DNA of 64,000 bases. Source: an uncultured Bacteroidales bacterium (GTDB taxonomy: Bacteria > Bacteroidota > Bacteroidia > Bacteroidales > UBA932). Shown piece after piece: positions 45,143 to 54,413 of the stretch. The stretch covers positions 1 through 64,000 of the forward strand of contig CAKULN010000006.1 of NCBI GenBank assembly GCA_934667175.1, given 5' to 3'. The notes under the pieces are model-generated. The model was not told the origin of the DNA. It saw only the letters and a program-made list of their open reading frames with translations, and ran no database searches. Each line of letters starts with the position of its first letter. The first letter of the stretch is position 1. The position numbers were made by a program, and so were the translations under genes.

Positions 45143-47272
45143 TTATTTCAACGAGAGACTTATTGATTCCATTATCCTGTCTGACGATGTTCCGACATGA
45201 ATGGCATATTCCCCTTTCTCAAGAATCCAAGATTCATCATACTGCATGAAATCGTCAGGCTTAAGTCCAAGCACGACTCTTTTTTTCTCGCCGCTTTCAA
45301 GAAACACTTTCTCGAATGCCTTCAATTCTTTCACCGGCCTGTCTTTTCCCGGCATGGAGACATAGACTTGCACCACCTCAGATCCGGAAACAGGTCCGAC
45401 ATTCCGTACAGTGCATTCGACTCTCTTTTCATTCGCCTTTATGCCAGAGATCTCGAAAGATGTGTAACTCAATCCATGGCCGAAGGCAAAGAGCGGCTTG
45501 ATGCTTTGCTTCTCATACCATCTGTACCCGACAAAAATGTCTTCTGAATATTCCTCATCCCAAATTGTCTTCTTGTCAGGATTCTCAGAACGAGGAATAC
45601 CTGGATACTGGGCTTCCGTCCTGACGGGACCGTCTTCCAATGCGACCGGGATTGTGTAAGGAAGTTTTCCGCCCGGACAAACATTGCCTGTGAGGACATC
45701 GGCAAGGCAATTACCAGACTCGCTGCCGAGATACCAGCTTTGGACTATTCCTTTCACTTCTCTTGCCCAAGGCATCGCCACAGCATTTCCGCTGATGTTG
45801 ACAACCACTATGTTCTTGTTAACTTCGGCCAAAGCGGCAATCAGCTCGCTCTGCCTGTATGGCAATTCATAAGAGACACGGTCATCACTTTCCGCATCCT
45901 GCTTGCGGTTCTTGTTCAACCCTCCGAAAAAAAGCACCACATCGCTCGACTCAGCCGCGGCGACAGCCTCTCCGAAGTCAAGTTCCACCGTGCTCGAATA
46001 ACCTTGGACATAAGAGATCTCAGCGTCTTCCAATGCGGCCCGCAGGCCATCGAGTGGCGTCACTTCGTATTTGGTCTTCAACGCGGAACTGCCGCCTTTT
46101 GTGGTCATGATCCGCATCGCGTTCTCGCCAACAACGAGAATCCTGTCTGCCCTCAAAGGAAGAATATTGTCCTCATTCTTCAGAAGGACAATGCTCTCGC
46201 AACCGATTTTCCTTGCCGCCGCAGAATGCTCCGGGCAAGTAAAACGGCCTGGGGTCTGATTTGGAGCCAGATTTGTCCGCATCTGAAGACGCAGGACTCT
46301 TCTTACCTTCTCATCCAGAACTTCAACGGATTCTTTCCCGGATTCAAGCCTTTCAAGGTAAGGCTGAGACAGATAAAATGAATCATACGCATTGTCCACA
46401 GCTGTGGCAAGACCGTCAGTCGTAGTGCCGAACTCCAGGTCCAATCCATTATTGACGGCTTGGACTCCATCATGAGTTCCTCCCCAGTCGCTTATCAGGA
46501 CACCATCGAAATTCCAATCCTCTTTCAGGATTCTGGTAAGATATTCATTATGGCAGCAATGCTGATCCTTATAAAGATTATAAGACCCCATCACCGCCCA
46601 GACATCACCCTCGACAACAGCCGCCTTGAAAGCCGGAAGGTAGATTTCATTCAACGCCCTGTCACTTACGATGACATTCGTCGTGTGCCTGTGAAGTTCC
46701 TGATTGTTAAGCGCATAATGTTTGACACATGCAGCCACGCCTTGCTCCTGGACACCCTTGATGTAAGGTACGACCATTTTGGACGCCAGACATGGGTCCT
46801 CACCCATATATTCAAAATTTCTTCCACAGAGCGGTGTCCTGTAGATGTTGCAGCCCGGTCCCAACAGAACATTCTTCTTTCTATAACGGGCCTCCTCTCC
46901 GATCGAGACACCATAGAGATGCGCCAGTTGCGGATTCCATGTGGCCGCAAGAGCCGTCAGCGCAGGATAAGCCGTACATGAGTCGTTGGTCCAGCCAGCT
47001 TGTTTCCAACTATCCCACAACACTTCAGCCCTGATTCCGTGAGGACCGTCGCTGCACCACAGCTCTGGTATTCCGAGCCTTGGCACTCCCCTTGAAGAAA
47101 ATCTGGACTGGGCGTGAAGCACGCCGACCTTCTCCTCAAGCGTCATCCTTTTCAAGGCATCTTCCACCCTTCGCTCTTCCGGCAGCCTTCCATCAAGGTA
47201 CGGGTTTGGAACATGTAACGAGCACGACGAGACGACAAGAGCCGGAATCAAAAGAATTTTACTGAGATTCAT
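45143..47272 (-). CDS. Glycoside hydrolase family 3 (beta-glycosidase)
   Basis: The ATG at 47272 gives a lipoprotein-like signal (ending VVSSC), 7 nt after the preceding stop; the longer frame is unlikely. The 709-residue enzyme has the GH3 (alpha/beta)8 domain with CSDGPHG, KHYALNN and the nucleophile Asp in LISDWGGTHD (about 261). The second alpha/beta domain has the acid/base region with SYELPYRQSELI. The fibronectin-like C-terminal domain has FGHGLSYTSF. It likely removes beta-linked glucose, xylose or a related sugar at the outer or periplasmic side; specificity is not readable. Confidence 0.93.
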   Translation of the reverse strand: MNLSKILLIPALVVSSCSLHVPNPYLDGRLPEERRVEDALKRMTLEEKVGVLHAQSRFSSRGVPRLGIPELWCSDGPHGIRAEVLWDSWKQAGWTNDSCTAYPALTALAATWNPQLAHLYGVSIGEEARYRKKNVLLGPGCNIYRTPLCGRNFEYMGEDPCLASKMVVPYIKGVQEQGVAACVKHYALNNQELHRHTTNVIVSDRALNEIYLPAFKAAVVEGDVWAVMGSYNLYKDQHCCHNEYLTRILKEDWNFDGVLISDWGGTHDGVQAVNNGLDLEFGTTTDGLATAVDNAYDSFYLSQPYLERLESGKESVEVLDEKVRRVLRLQMRTNLAPNQTPGRFTCPEHSAAARKIGCESIVLLKNEDNILPLRADRILVVGENAMRIMTTKGGSSALKTKYEVTPLDGLRAALEDAEISYVQGYSSTVELDFGEAVAAAESSDVVLFFGGLNKNRKQDAESDDRVSYELPYRQSELIAALAEVNKNIVVVNISGNAVAMPWAREVKGIVQSWYLGSESGNCLADVLTGNVCPGGKLPYTIPVALEDGPVRTEAQYPGIPRSENPDKKTIWDEEYSEDIFVGYRWYEKQSIKPLFAFGHGLSYTSFEISGIKANEKRVECTVRNVGPVSGSEVVQVYVSMPGKDRPVKELKAFEKVFLESGEKKRVVLGLKPDDFMQYDESWILEKGEYAIHVGTSSDRIMESISLSLK

Positions 47273-47279
47273 ATCGCTA

Positions 47280-49160
47280 TCAATCAATGTTAATTGCACC
47301 TTTCCTCTCACAAACACGAGCAGAGACCTCCACGGAATGTTTGTGGGCAGACTTGACAGTCTTCCCTTTCAGGAAATCCGTCACGAATGTCGCCGTGAAT
47401 GAATCACCCGCACCGACAGTGTCAATGACTTTAACTTTTGGCGTGGCCAGTTCGGACACCAGCCCGGTTCTGTCATAGATACGGCTGCAGGAAGCGCCGC
47501 AAGTCAAGACAACCAAAGAGATTGAATATGTCGCGAACAGTTCCTGAACCAGAGAATCCGCGCTTACTCCATACAGACCCGCAAGAAGATCTGCTTCCTC
47601 GTTGTTCAATTTGAATATGTCCGCCCTTCTCAAAGACTCGTCTATCAGTTCCTTTGAATAATAGTTCTGCCGTATGTTAATGTCAAAGACCTTCACGCAA
47701 GATGGTTGTGAAGCGTCCAGCAATCTACGGATTGAAGCCCTGGAGACTTCCGACCTTTGGGCCAGCAGCCCCCAGCAAACGCAGTCAGCCTTGGAGACAA
47801 TATCCAGCATTCCGTCCGTCACCGTGATGAAATCCCATGCGGAATCTTGTTCTATGTCATATTCAGGCTGACCGTCATCTTCAACCGTCACGTTCACCTT
47901 TCCGGTTCTCCGTCCTTCAAGTGTCAGGACTTGATCCGCATCAAGTCCATTGTCAGTCAGGATCTTTATCGCCCTTTCGCCAGGCTCATCCTTTCCCACA
48001 GCCGAGACGACGTGCGCATCAGCGCCATTTTTTCGTGCGAAATAAGCGAAATTGACAGGAGCCCCGCCAAACCGTGGTTCTCCGGGAAGAATATCCCAGA
48101 CCAATTCCCCTATTCCGACCACTGAAGGTCTGGCCTCCAGATCGATGATAACCTTCATCGAGGATTCACGGTGGGCATCAATGAATTTGTACGCATTGTC
48201 GTAATTCTGGAAAGTGAACCGGTTCGTCACCAAAGGAGCCAGATCTATGATGCTGTCCGAGACACATTCCACCGCCTTCTGATAGTCTTCGTGCCTGTAC
48301 ATCATTGTGCCGGACAACCTGAGTTCGTGTTCTCCCAGATAGAACATGCTCAAGGCCGGGTCCTTAGCGAACACGGCCACAACAACAATGTCACTTCCTT
48401 TCTCGATGCACTCCATCAAAGACCTGACAGACGACTCCACTCCGGCCACCTCGAATCCTACCTGAAAGCCCTCTTCACCAAAAATTTCCTGACAAGCTTC
48501 CTTCAGGGTCATGCGAGCCACATTAGCCGTGTGGGTCAAACCACATTCGCGGGCTATATCCAGCCTTAGATCACAGACATCGGTAATCAACACCTTCTTC
48601 GCTCCTCTTGCCATGGCGAACTGAGCGACAAGGTTGCCGATGGTGCCCGCTCCGGAGACAACCACATTCTTGCCCCGGACATCAGTCCTCGATGTCGCGT
48701 GGGCTCCTACAGCAGCCGGCTCAATCATGGCACCATAATCCAAAGACATTCCATCAGGTAGCCTGACAACCCTGTCCTCTTCCACCACAAACAGATCCTG
48801 AGCGGCTCCGTCAGCCTGAAACGCCTGAACACGAAGATTTTCGCAAACATTGTATTGTCCTCTTATGCAAGGGGCACACTTACCGCAGACAAGCTGAGGA
48901 CGGCATGTCACAGCATCTCCTACTTTCGCGACAGACACTTCTTTTCCTACGGCCACTACAATGGCTGAATACTCGTGACCTTGGACCACGGGATACACCG
49001 TAGCAGGATGTTGACCATGATAAGAGTGAATCTCCGAGCCACAGATGCCAATCCTTTTTATGTTCAGAAGCAACTGATGATCTCCGAGTTGTTTCACGTC
49101 AATGTCCGGGACAATCTGAAAATCCAGAACCCCGGGAGAGGTTAACACAATTCTTCTCAT
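47280..49160 (-). CDS. Zinc polyol dehydrogenase fused to PfkB sugar kinase
   Basis: This 626-residue protein combines two enzymes in one frame. Residues 1-345 are a medium-chain zinc dehydrogenase of the L-iditol/sorbitol type, with catalytic Cys40, His62 and Glu63 and structural Cys92, 95, 98 and 106. Its Rossmann motif is SGAGTIGN. Residues 347-626 are a PfkB fructokinase-like kinase (VVGIGELVWD, RFGGAPVNFAYF, GAGD at 583-586). The expected route is polyol to ketose (for example sorbitol to fructose) and then ketose phosphate. The kinase part begins at an in-frame GTG preceded by ggagg, a remnant or second start. It overlaps the symporter stop by 4 nt. Confidence 0.9.
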   Translation of the reverse strand: MRRIVLTSPGVLDFQIVPDIDVKQLGDHQLLLNIKRIGICGSEIHSYHGQHPATVYPVVQGHEYSAIVVAVGKEVSVAKVGDAVTCRPQLVCGKCAPCIRGQYNVCENLRVQAFQADGAAQDLFVVEEDRVVRLPDGMSLDYGAMIEPAAVGAHATSRTDVRGKNVVVSGAGTIGNLVAQFAMARGAKKVLITDVCDLRLDIARECGLTHTANVARMTLKEACQEIFGEEGFQVGFEVAGVESSVRSLMECIEKGSDIVVVAVFAKDPALSMFYLGEHELRLSGTMMYRHEDYQKAVECVSDSIIDLAPLVTNRFTFQNYDNAYKFIDAHRESSMKVIIDLEARPSVVGIGELVWDILPGEPRFGGAPVNFAYFARKNGADAHVVSAVGKDEPGERAIKILTDNGLDADQVLTLEGRRTGKVNVTVEDDGQPEYDIEQDSAWDFITVTDGMLDIVSKADCVCWGLLAQRSEVSRASIRRLLDASQPSCVKVFDINIRQNYYSKELIDESLRRADIFKLNNEEADLLAGLYGVSADSLVQELFATYSISLVVLTCGASCSRIYDRTGLVSELATPKVKVIDTVGAGDSFTATFVTDFLKGKTVKSAHKHSVEVSARVCERKGAINID

Positions 49161-50743
49161 TTATCTTTCTTTTTTCCAAGCATACAAACCACTGTACTTA
49201 CCAAGCCTCCGATCGGAGCCCACCATGGCCATGCTATCACCACTTTATGGCCAAACAAGGCTGTCGTCAGAGGATTCATTATGTATGGCTGCATCAGCAG
49301 AACCACCAACAAGCCAACAATCAAAGCCGCTGTCACACTCTTTTCATTGCCTCGCCTTGTGTATAGGGCCGTGATGAACACACCCAGCATCCCGGCATAG
49401 GAGAAGCACATCACACCTGTCGCGAAATCCACCAGATTCAGTCCGGAAGCCTGCTGCATGACCGCGGTAAGAATAGCGAAGGCGGTCAACGCGCCACCCA
49501 TCAAGGCAGACATCTTTTTCGATGAAGAGATCTGCTCCGCATTCCCCTTGATCTCCTCTCCCTTTTGTTTTCTGACCGGAAGGTAAAGATCCGTCACAAA
49601 ACTGGAAGCCATGGCATTAATCGCAGAGTTGAAACTGGACAGGGCGGCCGCAAGAAGACCGATGATCATCAATCCTCTCACACCCGCAGGAACGCAGTTC
49701 TTAATGTACTGAGGGAACACGTCTCTTGCATCAGTGAAGAAACCGGAAGACGCTCCCAGAGACGGATCCTCATGATACTTCAAGAACAGCAGCAGACCTA
49801 TGGACAAAAACACAAACACAATCGGAATAGCCATCAACTGCGACACAACCAGAGATGAGCCAGCCTTTTTCAGGCTCTTGCATGTCAGTTGTCTCTGCAC
49901 AAACTCGTGGTCTGTGCTGAATTGGGCGAACTTAAAAATAGCGTATGCGAACAAAGCGCCTATCAGATTGTAAGGTCTTGTAAAGTCAAAGGAAGGATCC
50001 ACAAGCATCAGTTTGTTTCCTTTCGTCCAACCGCTGATGGTTCCGTCCGCATACATGGCGTAATTGTCCTGCTGAGGCAACTTGACCATTCCGTTTCTCA
50101 AATTGTCCACAATCTGAGAGAACCCCATGTCCAACGAATTGTAAAGAAGGATCAATGCCAACACACCGGTTCCTATCACAAGCAGTATCTGAAGGGCATC
50201 GATATAGATGAGCCCTTTGATCCCTCCACACATAGTATATATCGTGCTGATGACACCGAGTATGATGATCGACCAGACAATAAACTGAAAATCTATTCCT
50301 CCAAAGCAAATGACGGAAATCGCGATGGCCGCGATAAAAAGCCTTGACCCGGAAGTGAACAACTGTCCGAGGAGGAACATCACACTTGTGGACCGTTTGG
50401 CGGTCTCTCCGAATCGTTCTCCAATATACCCATAGATAGTGATGGTCTTGGCGTTATACAACTGCGGCAACACAAGCCAGGCCACGAAGATTCCTCCGAC
50501 AACCGCGCCGACACAACTCATTATGAAGGTTATGTTCGTGTTGAAACCAAGTTCCGGAGACCCCACGAAAGTTCCGGCACTGATCGAAGTTCCGGTCGCT
50601 GCCAAGGCCACCAGCCAGCCGGGCATGGAACGACCGGCTGTGAAATAATCCTCTATGTTCCTGTTCTTCTTCGAGAACGCCGCTCCTATCGTCATGAGTG
50701 ACAACAGAAAAACGGCCATCAATATCCAATCAACAATGCTCAT
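49157..50743 (-). CDS. Sodium:solute symporter (SSS family)
   Basis: The start MSIVDWILMAVFLL at 50743 lies one base after the preceding stop (TGA-C-ATG). The 528-residue protein has about 13-14 membrane helices. It carries SSS family features: DYFTAGRSMPGWLVALAATGTS in parts, GTFVGSPELGF, and the late SSFNSAINAMASSFVTDLY. It would import a released sugar, polyol or inositol-like compound with Na+ across the inner membrane, feeding the dehydrogenase-kinase fusion encoded next. Confidence 0.93.
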   Translation of the reverse strand: MSIVDWILMAVFLLSLMTIGAAFSKKNRNIEDYFTAGRSMPGWLVALAATGTSISAGTFVGSPELGFNTNITFIMSCVGAVVGGIFVAWLVLPQLYNAKTITIYGYIGERFGETAKRSTSVMFLLGQLFTSGSRLFIAAIAISVICFGGIDFQFIVWSIIILGVISTIYTMCGGIKGLIYIDALQILLVIGTGVLALILLYNSLDMGFSQIVDNLRNGMVKLPQQDNYAMYADGTISGWTKGNKLMLVDPSFDFTRPYNLIGALFAYAIFKFAQFSTDHEFVQRQLTCKSLKKAGSSLVVSQLMAIPIVFVFLSIGLLLFLKYHEDPSLGASSGFFTDARDVFPQYIKNCVPAGVRGLMIIGLLAAALSSFNSAINAMASSFVTDLYLPVRKQKGEEIKGNAEQISSSKKMSALMGGALTAFAILTAVMQQASGLNLVDFATGVMCFSYAGMLGVFITALYTRRGNEKSVTAALIVGLLVVLLMQPYIMNPLTTALFGHKVVIAWPWWAPIGGLVSTVVCMLGKKKDK

Positions 50744-50744
50744 G

Positions 50745-53591
50745 TCAACAATCCTCGCTTCTTTCAGCAGTTGTGTCAATCAATGTGTAAACCTGAGTGT
50801 AAGGTTTGTTAGGATTACCGGTACCTTTTTTCATCAGAGCCTTCAACTCATCGAAATAGGACGGCCAAATCCGGCACGGATCTATGTCGTTGCGCAGACA
50901 TACGGAGCACGCCATTCCTATCACCTCACCCATCATCGCACACGTCCTCATCACTCTTGTGGTTCCCAAAGCCAGATGCGACACGGAAATATCCCTTCCC
51001 GCCATAAACATGTTGCGGACATCCTTGCTGTAGAAGCATCTGAAAGGGATAGGATAAAAGTCAAGAGGCGTCAGACAGCCACGACTCAGCCATGGGTCTT
51101 TGAACACAGACGCATTTTCAGGATCCGGTTCATGATTGTCAATATACCATGATGTGCAGACACAGCCATCCTCGTAGATTTTGAAATCTCTCAAATCCTG
51201 CTCCTTGAGGACAAACTCACCCATGATTCGACGGCTTTCCCTTTTGCCGGCATAATAAGAAAGCCATTTTATGGAGGATTTGGCATACTCGTCTCTGAAT
51301 GAAGAATGGTTCTTTATATATGACCAGTTGGAATACGCCACATACATTCCATAATCCCGGATTTTTTCAGCTTCGGCGATCTGGTCATCCATCATGCCGA
51401 CCTCCCAATACCATTGTCCCCGACGAACCTTTTGGACGGTTTTCTCATCTATTGGCAGTCCCCAATCAATATCCGGGAAACATGTAGGCTCATCCTCTTC
51501 TTCGGAATACCATTGAACAGAAGCACCCAAGGTGATGCCATCGGATTCCAACGGCGCCGAAGGTTCCCCATATTCATCAAAAGATTCTCTTCCCATAACA
51601 CAACTTGCCCCGGCAAGAACCCCAAGAGCCGCATCCCCTGTACAATCAGCAAAGTAATGACCGGAAACTCTTATGGTTCGGTAATTGTCAGTGTTTGTGG
51701 CTGTCACGCTGCAGATCGTTCCAGAGTCAGATTTATCCACCCCTGTCACTTTGTATCCTAAGAACAGTGTAATGTTCTTTTCTTTTAATATTATGTCAAG
51801 TTTCTTCTCGTCCTCGTAGACTTCAGCAGGTCTTGCGTTACCTTTACGGGAAGGGGCGAATTCATTCAGGAGGTATCCCAGAGATGGATACGGGCCGATG
51901 TTGATCCGGCCTCCAAGCCCGACTCTCACTTCAGACGAATTGTTTCCTCCGAGGACTTTGCGATCCTGAACCAAAGCCACCTTGTGTCCAAGCCTGGCGG
52001 CAGACAAAGCGGCACACATTCCGGCCACACCACCTCCGACAATCACAAAATCAAAGGTGCCCTTGTCTTCCGGCAAGGAAGGAATCCCCAGATATTTGTT
52101 TCTCAATGTGGAAATATCTTCGACTGGAGCCCCATGGTTCAATGTCAGAAGAACGGAGTCAAAGCGTCCGTCAAACCCAGTCAAATCGTGAACGGACAAA
52201 TGATGATTGCCTCTTGTCAGATGAACCATACCGCCCTCCTGCCAATGCCAATCAACTGAGCCGGTGCCGAATGTGCATCCGAGCGGTTTTGAGTCTATCG
52301 ACAGACTGAACACTCCCGGAGTAGGTTTGTCCGTCCAAAACGCAGTCCAATTCTTCGTACGGACAAATATATGATAATCACCTTCTTTCGATACGAAAAA
52401 AACAGTGCTTGCATCTTCTACAGGCCGTCCGAGTCCGTGGGCAAGCAAATAGCTTGACCCCATGACATCCATAAACTGGGAATCAGAGGTCCACCCACCG
52501 ACATCGTCAAAGGCCGATCCGCACAACAGTATAGAATCCTCCTTGGCGTTTTTTGAAGAGCCCGAAGACATGCCCAAGACAAATTTAGAAGCAATGGTTT
52601 TGCTAAGGTGAACCTCCTCTTCATTTATCATTTTATGAAGCATCTCGAATGATTGCTTCGCCACGAGCTCGGTTGGCTGATAGACATAGGTAAGTTTCGG
52701 GCTGTATATCTCGGCGTTATCCCCTTGATCAAAACCGACAACCGCAAAATCATCAGGAATTTTGTAGCCAAGATTATTGATTGCGGCCAAACCCTTAACA
52801 GTCAAAACATTCGATGGAAAGATCAAAGCGTCGACACCTCTCTCGTATGAATTTTTAATCACATCGGTCATGTCAATGCCGATAGTCGGTTTTGAAATGA
52901 CATTATCCTTGACATAACACGACAGGCCGTTCTCTTCCATTTCTTTTCTGTAGCCTGTAAACCTCTGCAAGATTGTAGGAATATCAGATTGATATCTGAT
53001 CATCTCTATCTTCTTGTGCCCGTTCTCTATCAGGTGTCTGGTAGCTTGACGCCCGGCATATTCATTGTCCATCATCACTTTACCGACGCCATCAAGGCCT
53101 TCGAGGTCTCGGTCGAAAATGACCACCGGCACCGAGTTTCTGACAATGTCTGAAAGTTGTTTTTCAGTGTGCGCGCATGGCGCGACAATCAGCCCGTCCA
53201 CCCCAGTGGCGATGAACCTGTTGACCAATTGGCACATCTTCTCGGGATTGTCATCAGAAGATCCGAATATTGAAAGATAACCTGCTTGTGCGGAAATGTT
53301 CTCGATATGTCGGCACACCTCTCCGAAGAAGGAATTGGATATGTCAGCCACGACTATGCCCAAGGTGTTGCTGAATCCGGACCTTAGGGATGATGCCGCC
53401 ATATTCTTCTTGTACCCAAGTCTTTTTGCGGCGTCAACTATTCTTTCAGCCGTCTCTTTCGAAGCGGAACAAAGGTATTCGCCATTAGGACCTTTTTTAG
53501 CGTTAAGGACAAACGAAACCAAAGAAATTGAAACACCGGCGGCTTCCGCCACGTCTCGAATCGTCACCGTATTTGATATTAGTCTTCCCAT
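50745..53591 (-). CDS. LacI-family regulator fused to FAD-dependent oxidoreductase
   Basis: The ATG at 53591 gives 948 residues. Residues 1-345 are a complete LacI regulator: DNA-binding helix-turn-helix and hinge (TVTIRDVAEAAGVSISLVSF, AASSLRSG) and a periplasmic-binding-type sugar sensor ending FVLGMSSGS. From ~350 comes a beta domain (VGGWTSDSQFMDVMGSSYLL) and a FAD-binding oxidoreductase (VIVGGGVAGM at about 520, GGNNSSEVRVGLGGR, MFMAGRDISVSHLALGTTRVMRTC). Relatives of the second half are normally separate exported enzymes. The junction (residues 346-348) carries a slippery A_AAA_AAC and an AAGGAGG motif. It is the first gene of the operon. Confidence 0.88.
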   Translation of the reverse strand: MGRLISNTVTIRDVAEAAGVSISLVSFVLNAKKGPNGEYLCSASKETAERIVDAAKRLGYKKNMAASSLRSGFSNTLGIVVADISNSFFGEVCRHIENISAQAGYLSIFGSSDDNPEKMCQLVNRFIATGVDGLIVAPCAHTEKQLSDIVRNSVPVVIFDRDLEGLDGVGKVMMDNEYAGRQATRHLIENGHKKIEMIRYQSDIPTILQRFTGYRKEMEENGLSCYVKDNVISKPTIGIDMTDVIKNSYERGVDALIFPSNVLTVKGLAAINNLGYKIPDDFAVVGFDQGDNAEIYSPKLTYVYQPTELVAKQSFEMLHKMINEEEVHLSKTIASKFVLGMSSGSSKNAKEDSILLCGSAFDDVGGWTSDSQFMDVMGSSYLLAHGLGRPVEDASTVFFVSKEGDYHIFVRTKNWTAFWTDKPTPGVFSLSIDSKPLGCTFGTGSVDWHWQEGGMVHLTRGNHHLSVHDLTGFDGRFDSVLLTLNHGAPVEDISTLRNKYLGIPSLPEDKGTFDFVIVGGGVAGMCAALSAARLGHKVALVQDRKVLGGNNSSEVRVGLGGRINIGPYPSLGYLLNEFAPSRKGNARPAEVYEDEKKLDIILKEKNITLFLGYKVTGVDKSDSGTICSVTATNTDNYRTIRVSGHYFADCTGDAALGVLAGASCVMGRESFDEYGEPSAPLESDGITLGASVQWYSEEEDEPTCFPDIDWGLPIDEKTVQKVRRGQWYWEVGMMDDQIAEAEKIRDYGMYVAYSNWSYIKNHSSFRDEYAKSSIKWLSYYAGKRESRRIMGEFVLKEQDLRDFKIYEDGCVCTSWYIDNHEPDPENASVFKDPWLSRGCLTPLDFYPIPFRCFYSKDVRNMFMAGRDISVSHLALGTTRVMRTCAMMGEVIGMACSVCLRNDIDPCRIWPSYFDELKALMKKGTGNPNKPYTQVYTLIDTTAERSEDC
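52548..52554 (-). promoter_or_regulatory. Slippery heptamer A_AAA_AAC at the fusion junction
   Basis: On the minus strand the codons TCA AAA AAC (residues 346-348 of the LacI-FAD protein) form A_AAA_AAC in the correct phase for -1 frameshifting. A -1 shift would read about 13 further codons and stop at a TGA, giving a regulator-only product. AAGGAGG follows 5 nt later, with in-frame CTG and TTG codons 8-11 nt beyond. Function is inferred. Confidence 0.4.
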
Positions 53592-53639
53592 ACGTCCGCA
53601 AGTTAAACAATATATTTTATTAAAACGGTAAAGAGTGTT

Positions 53640-53655
53640 GGTAAAACGTTCTACC
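53640..53655. promoter_or_regulatory. Putative LacI-type operator
   Basis: GGTAAAACGTTCTACC is a near-perfect palindrome (14 of 16 positions symmetric) with the central CG typical of LacI-family operators. It lies about 49 bp upstream of the regulator's ATG, in a position to control the whole operon. Confidence 0.5.
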
Positions 53656-53880
53656 GGCATTATTCCGAACCAGTCCAGGAATTCTCCATAGTATGTTACG
53701 GCACCTTCGCCCGCCTCGCCGGCAAGTGGTGTTACGCTGACATATTCACAAAAGAGAGGGTGACTTTGGCCTCCCTCACTTATTATATTCTGTATCCAAT
53801 GAATATACTCTCTCTGGCAAGATCACACCTCTTCTCCTTCGGTACGCCAGAAGCACTTTTCCTGTGCCAGAACACCGAAG

Positions 53881-53990
53881 TCAGGCTGATTTCTCAAGAA
53901 ACACGAGAGTCATATCATCCATCCTCGTTCACTCAGTGCCTTGACTTACGCTATGAATGTGGACTCATTTTAGGAAAGCATCTATCTCAT
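53881..53990 (-). pseudogene. Degenerate 3' fragment of a PP2C gene
   Basis: A 27-bp stretch (53895-53921) is identical to 55141-55167, the 3' end of the PP2C gene, and weaker similarity runs on for about 60 bp. Read on the minus strand it ends DDMTLVFLEKSA and stop, against DDMTLVFLGRS in the intact gene. An in-frame stop lies about seven codons before this segment. It is therefore a relic of a second, related copy. The stretch 53656-53880 beside it has no recognised gene. Confidence 0.7.
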
Positions 53991-54068
53991 GTCATGAAAA
54001 TATCGAAGATAACTAGCATAATATTTCTAAAAAGAATTATATTTGCTTTGTTTTAGAAATATATTGCC

Positions 54069-54413
54069 GTGATAAGTTATTTAAAGTTTAGGGAAAAGTT
54101 GTTGCCTGAAGGGTGTTTTTCCATTCATCTGGCAAGAGCGTACTTCCCTTCTTTTGACAGGAACAATCTTACGAGATGGTCACATAAAGGCTTGTTGATA
54201 AAGCTACGACAAGAATGGTATGCTTTTCCGGAACTGCTTCAACGGCCTGATTTTTCGCGATATGTGGCCTGTCGCATCTATCGTCCGTCATACATAAGCC
54301 TCCACACGGCGCTGAGCATTTATGGAATGATTCCAGAGGCGGTTACGAGCATCACATCTGTCACAACATTGAAAACAGCCAGATTTGAGAACAAGTTCGG
54401 GCAATATTCCTAA
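54069..54413 (+). pseudogene. abiEi: AbiEi antitoxin, C-terminally truncated
   Basis: The frame opens with GTG and gives 114 residues of a Bacteroidota AbiEi-type antitoxin: winged-helix part FPSFDRNNLTRWSHKGLLIKL divided around the turn, then SRYVACRIYRPSYISLHTALS and IPEAVTSITSVTTLKTARF. It stops right after FENKFGQYS. Full-length relatives run to about 200 residues, so roughly the last 85 are missing. AbiEi normally represses the operon and neutralises the AbiEii nucleotidyltransferase. With the C-terminal half gone, activity is doubtful. Confidence 0.8.

Noticed and set aside
48060..48130. Frameshift or sequencing error joining the dehydrogenase and the kinase
   Set aside because: Both halves are complete in one frame, with a smooth linker and no homopolymer at the seam.
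53656..53880. Open reading frame on the plus strand upstream of the PP2C relic
   Set aside because: The translation shows no recognisable family and runs through the putative operator region.
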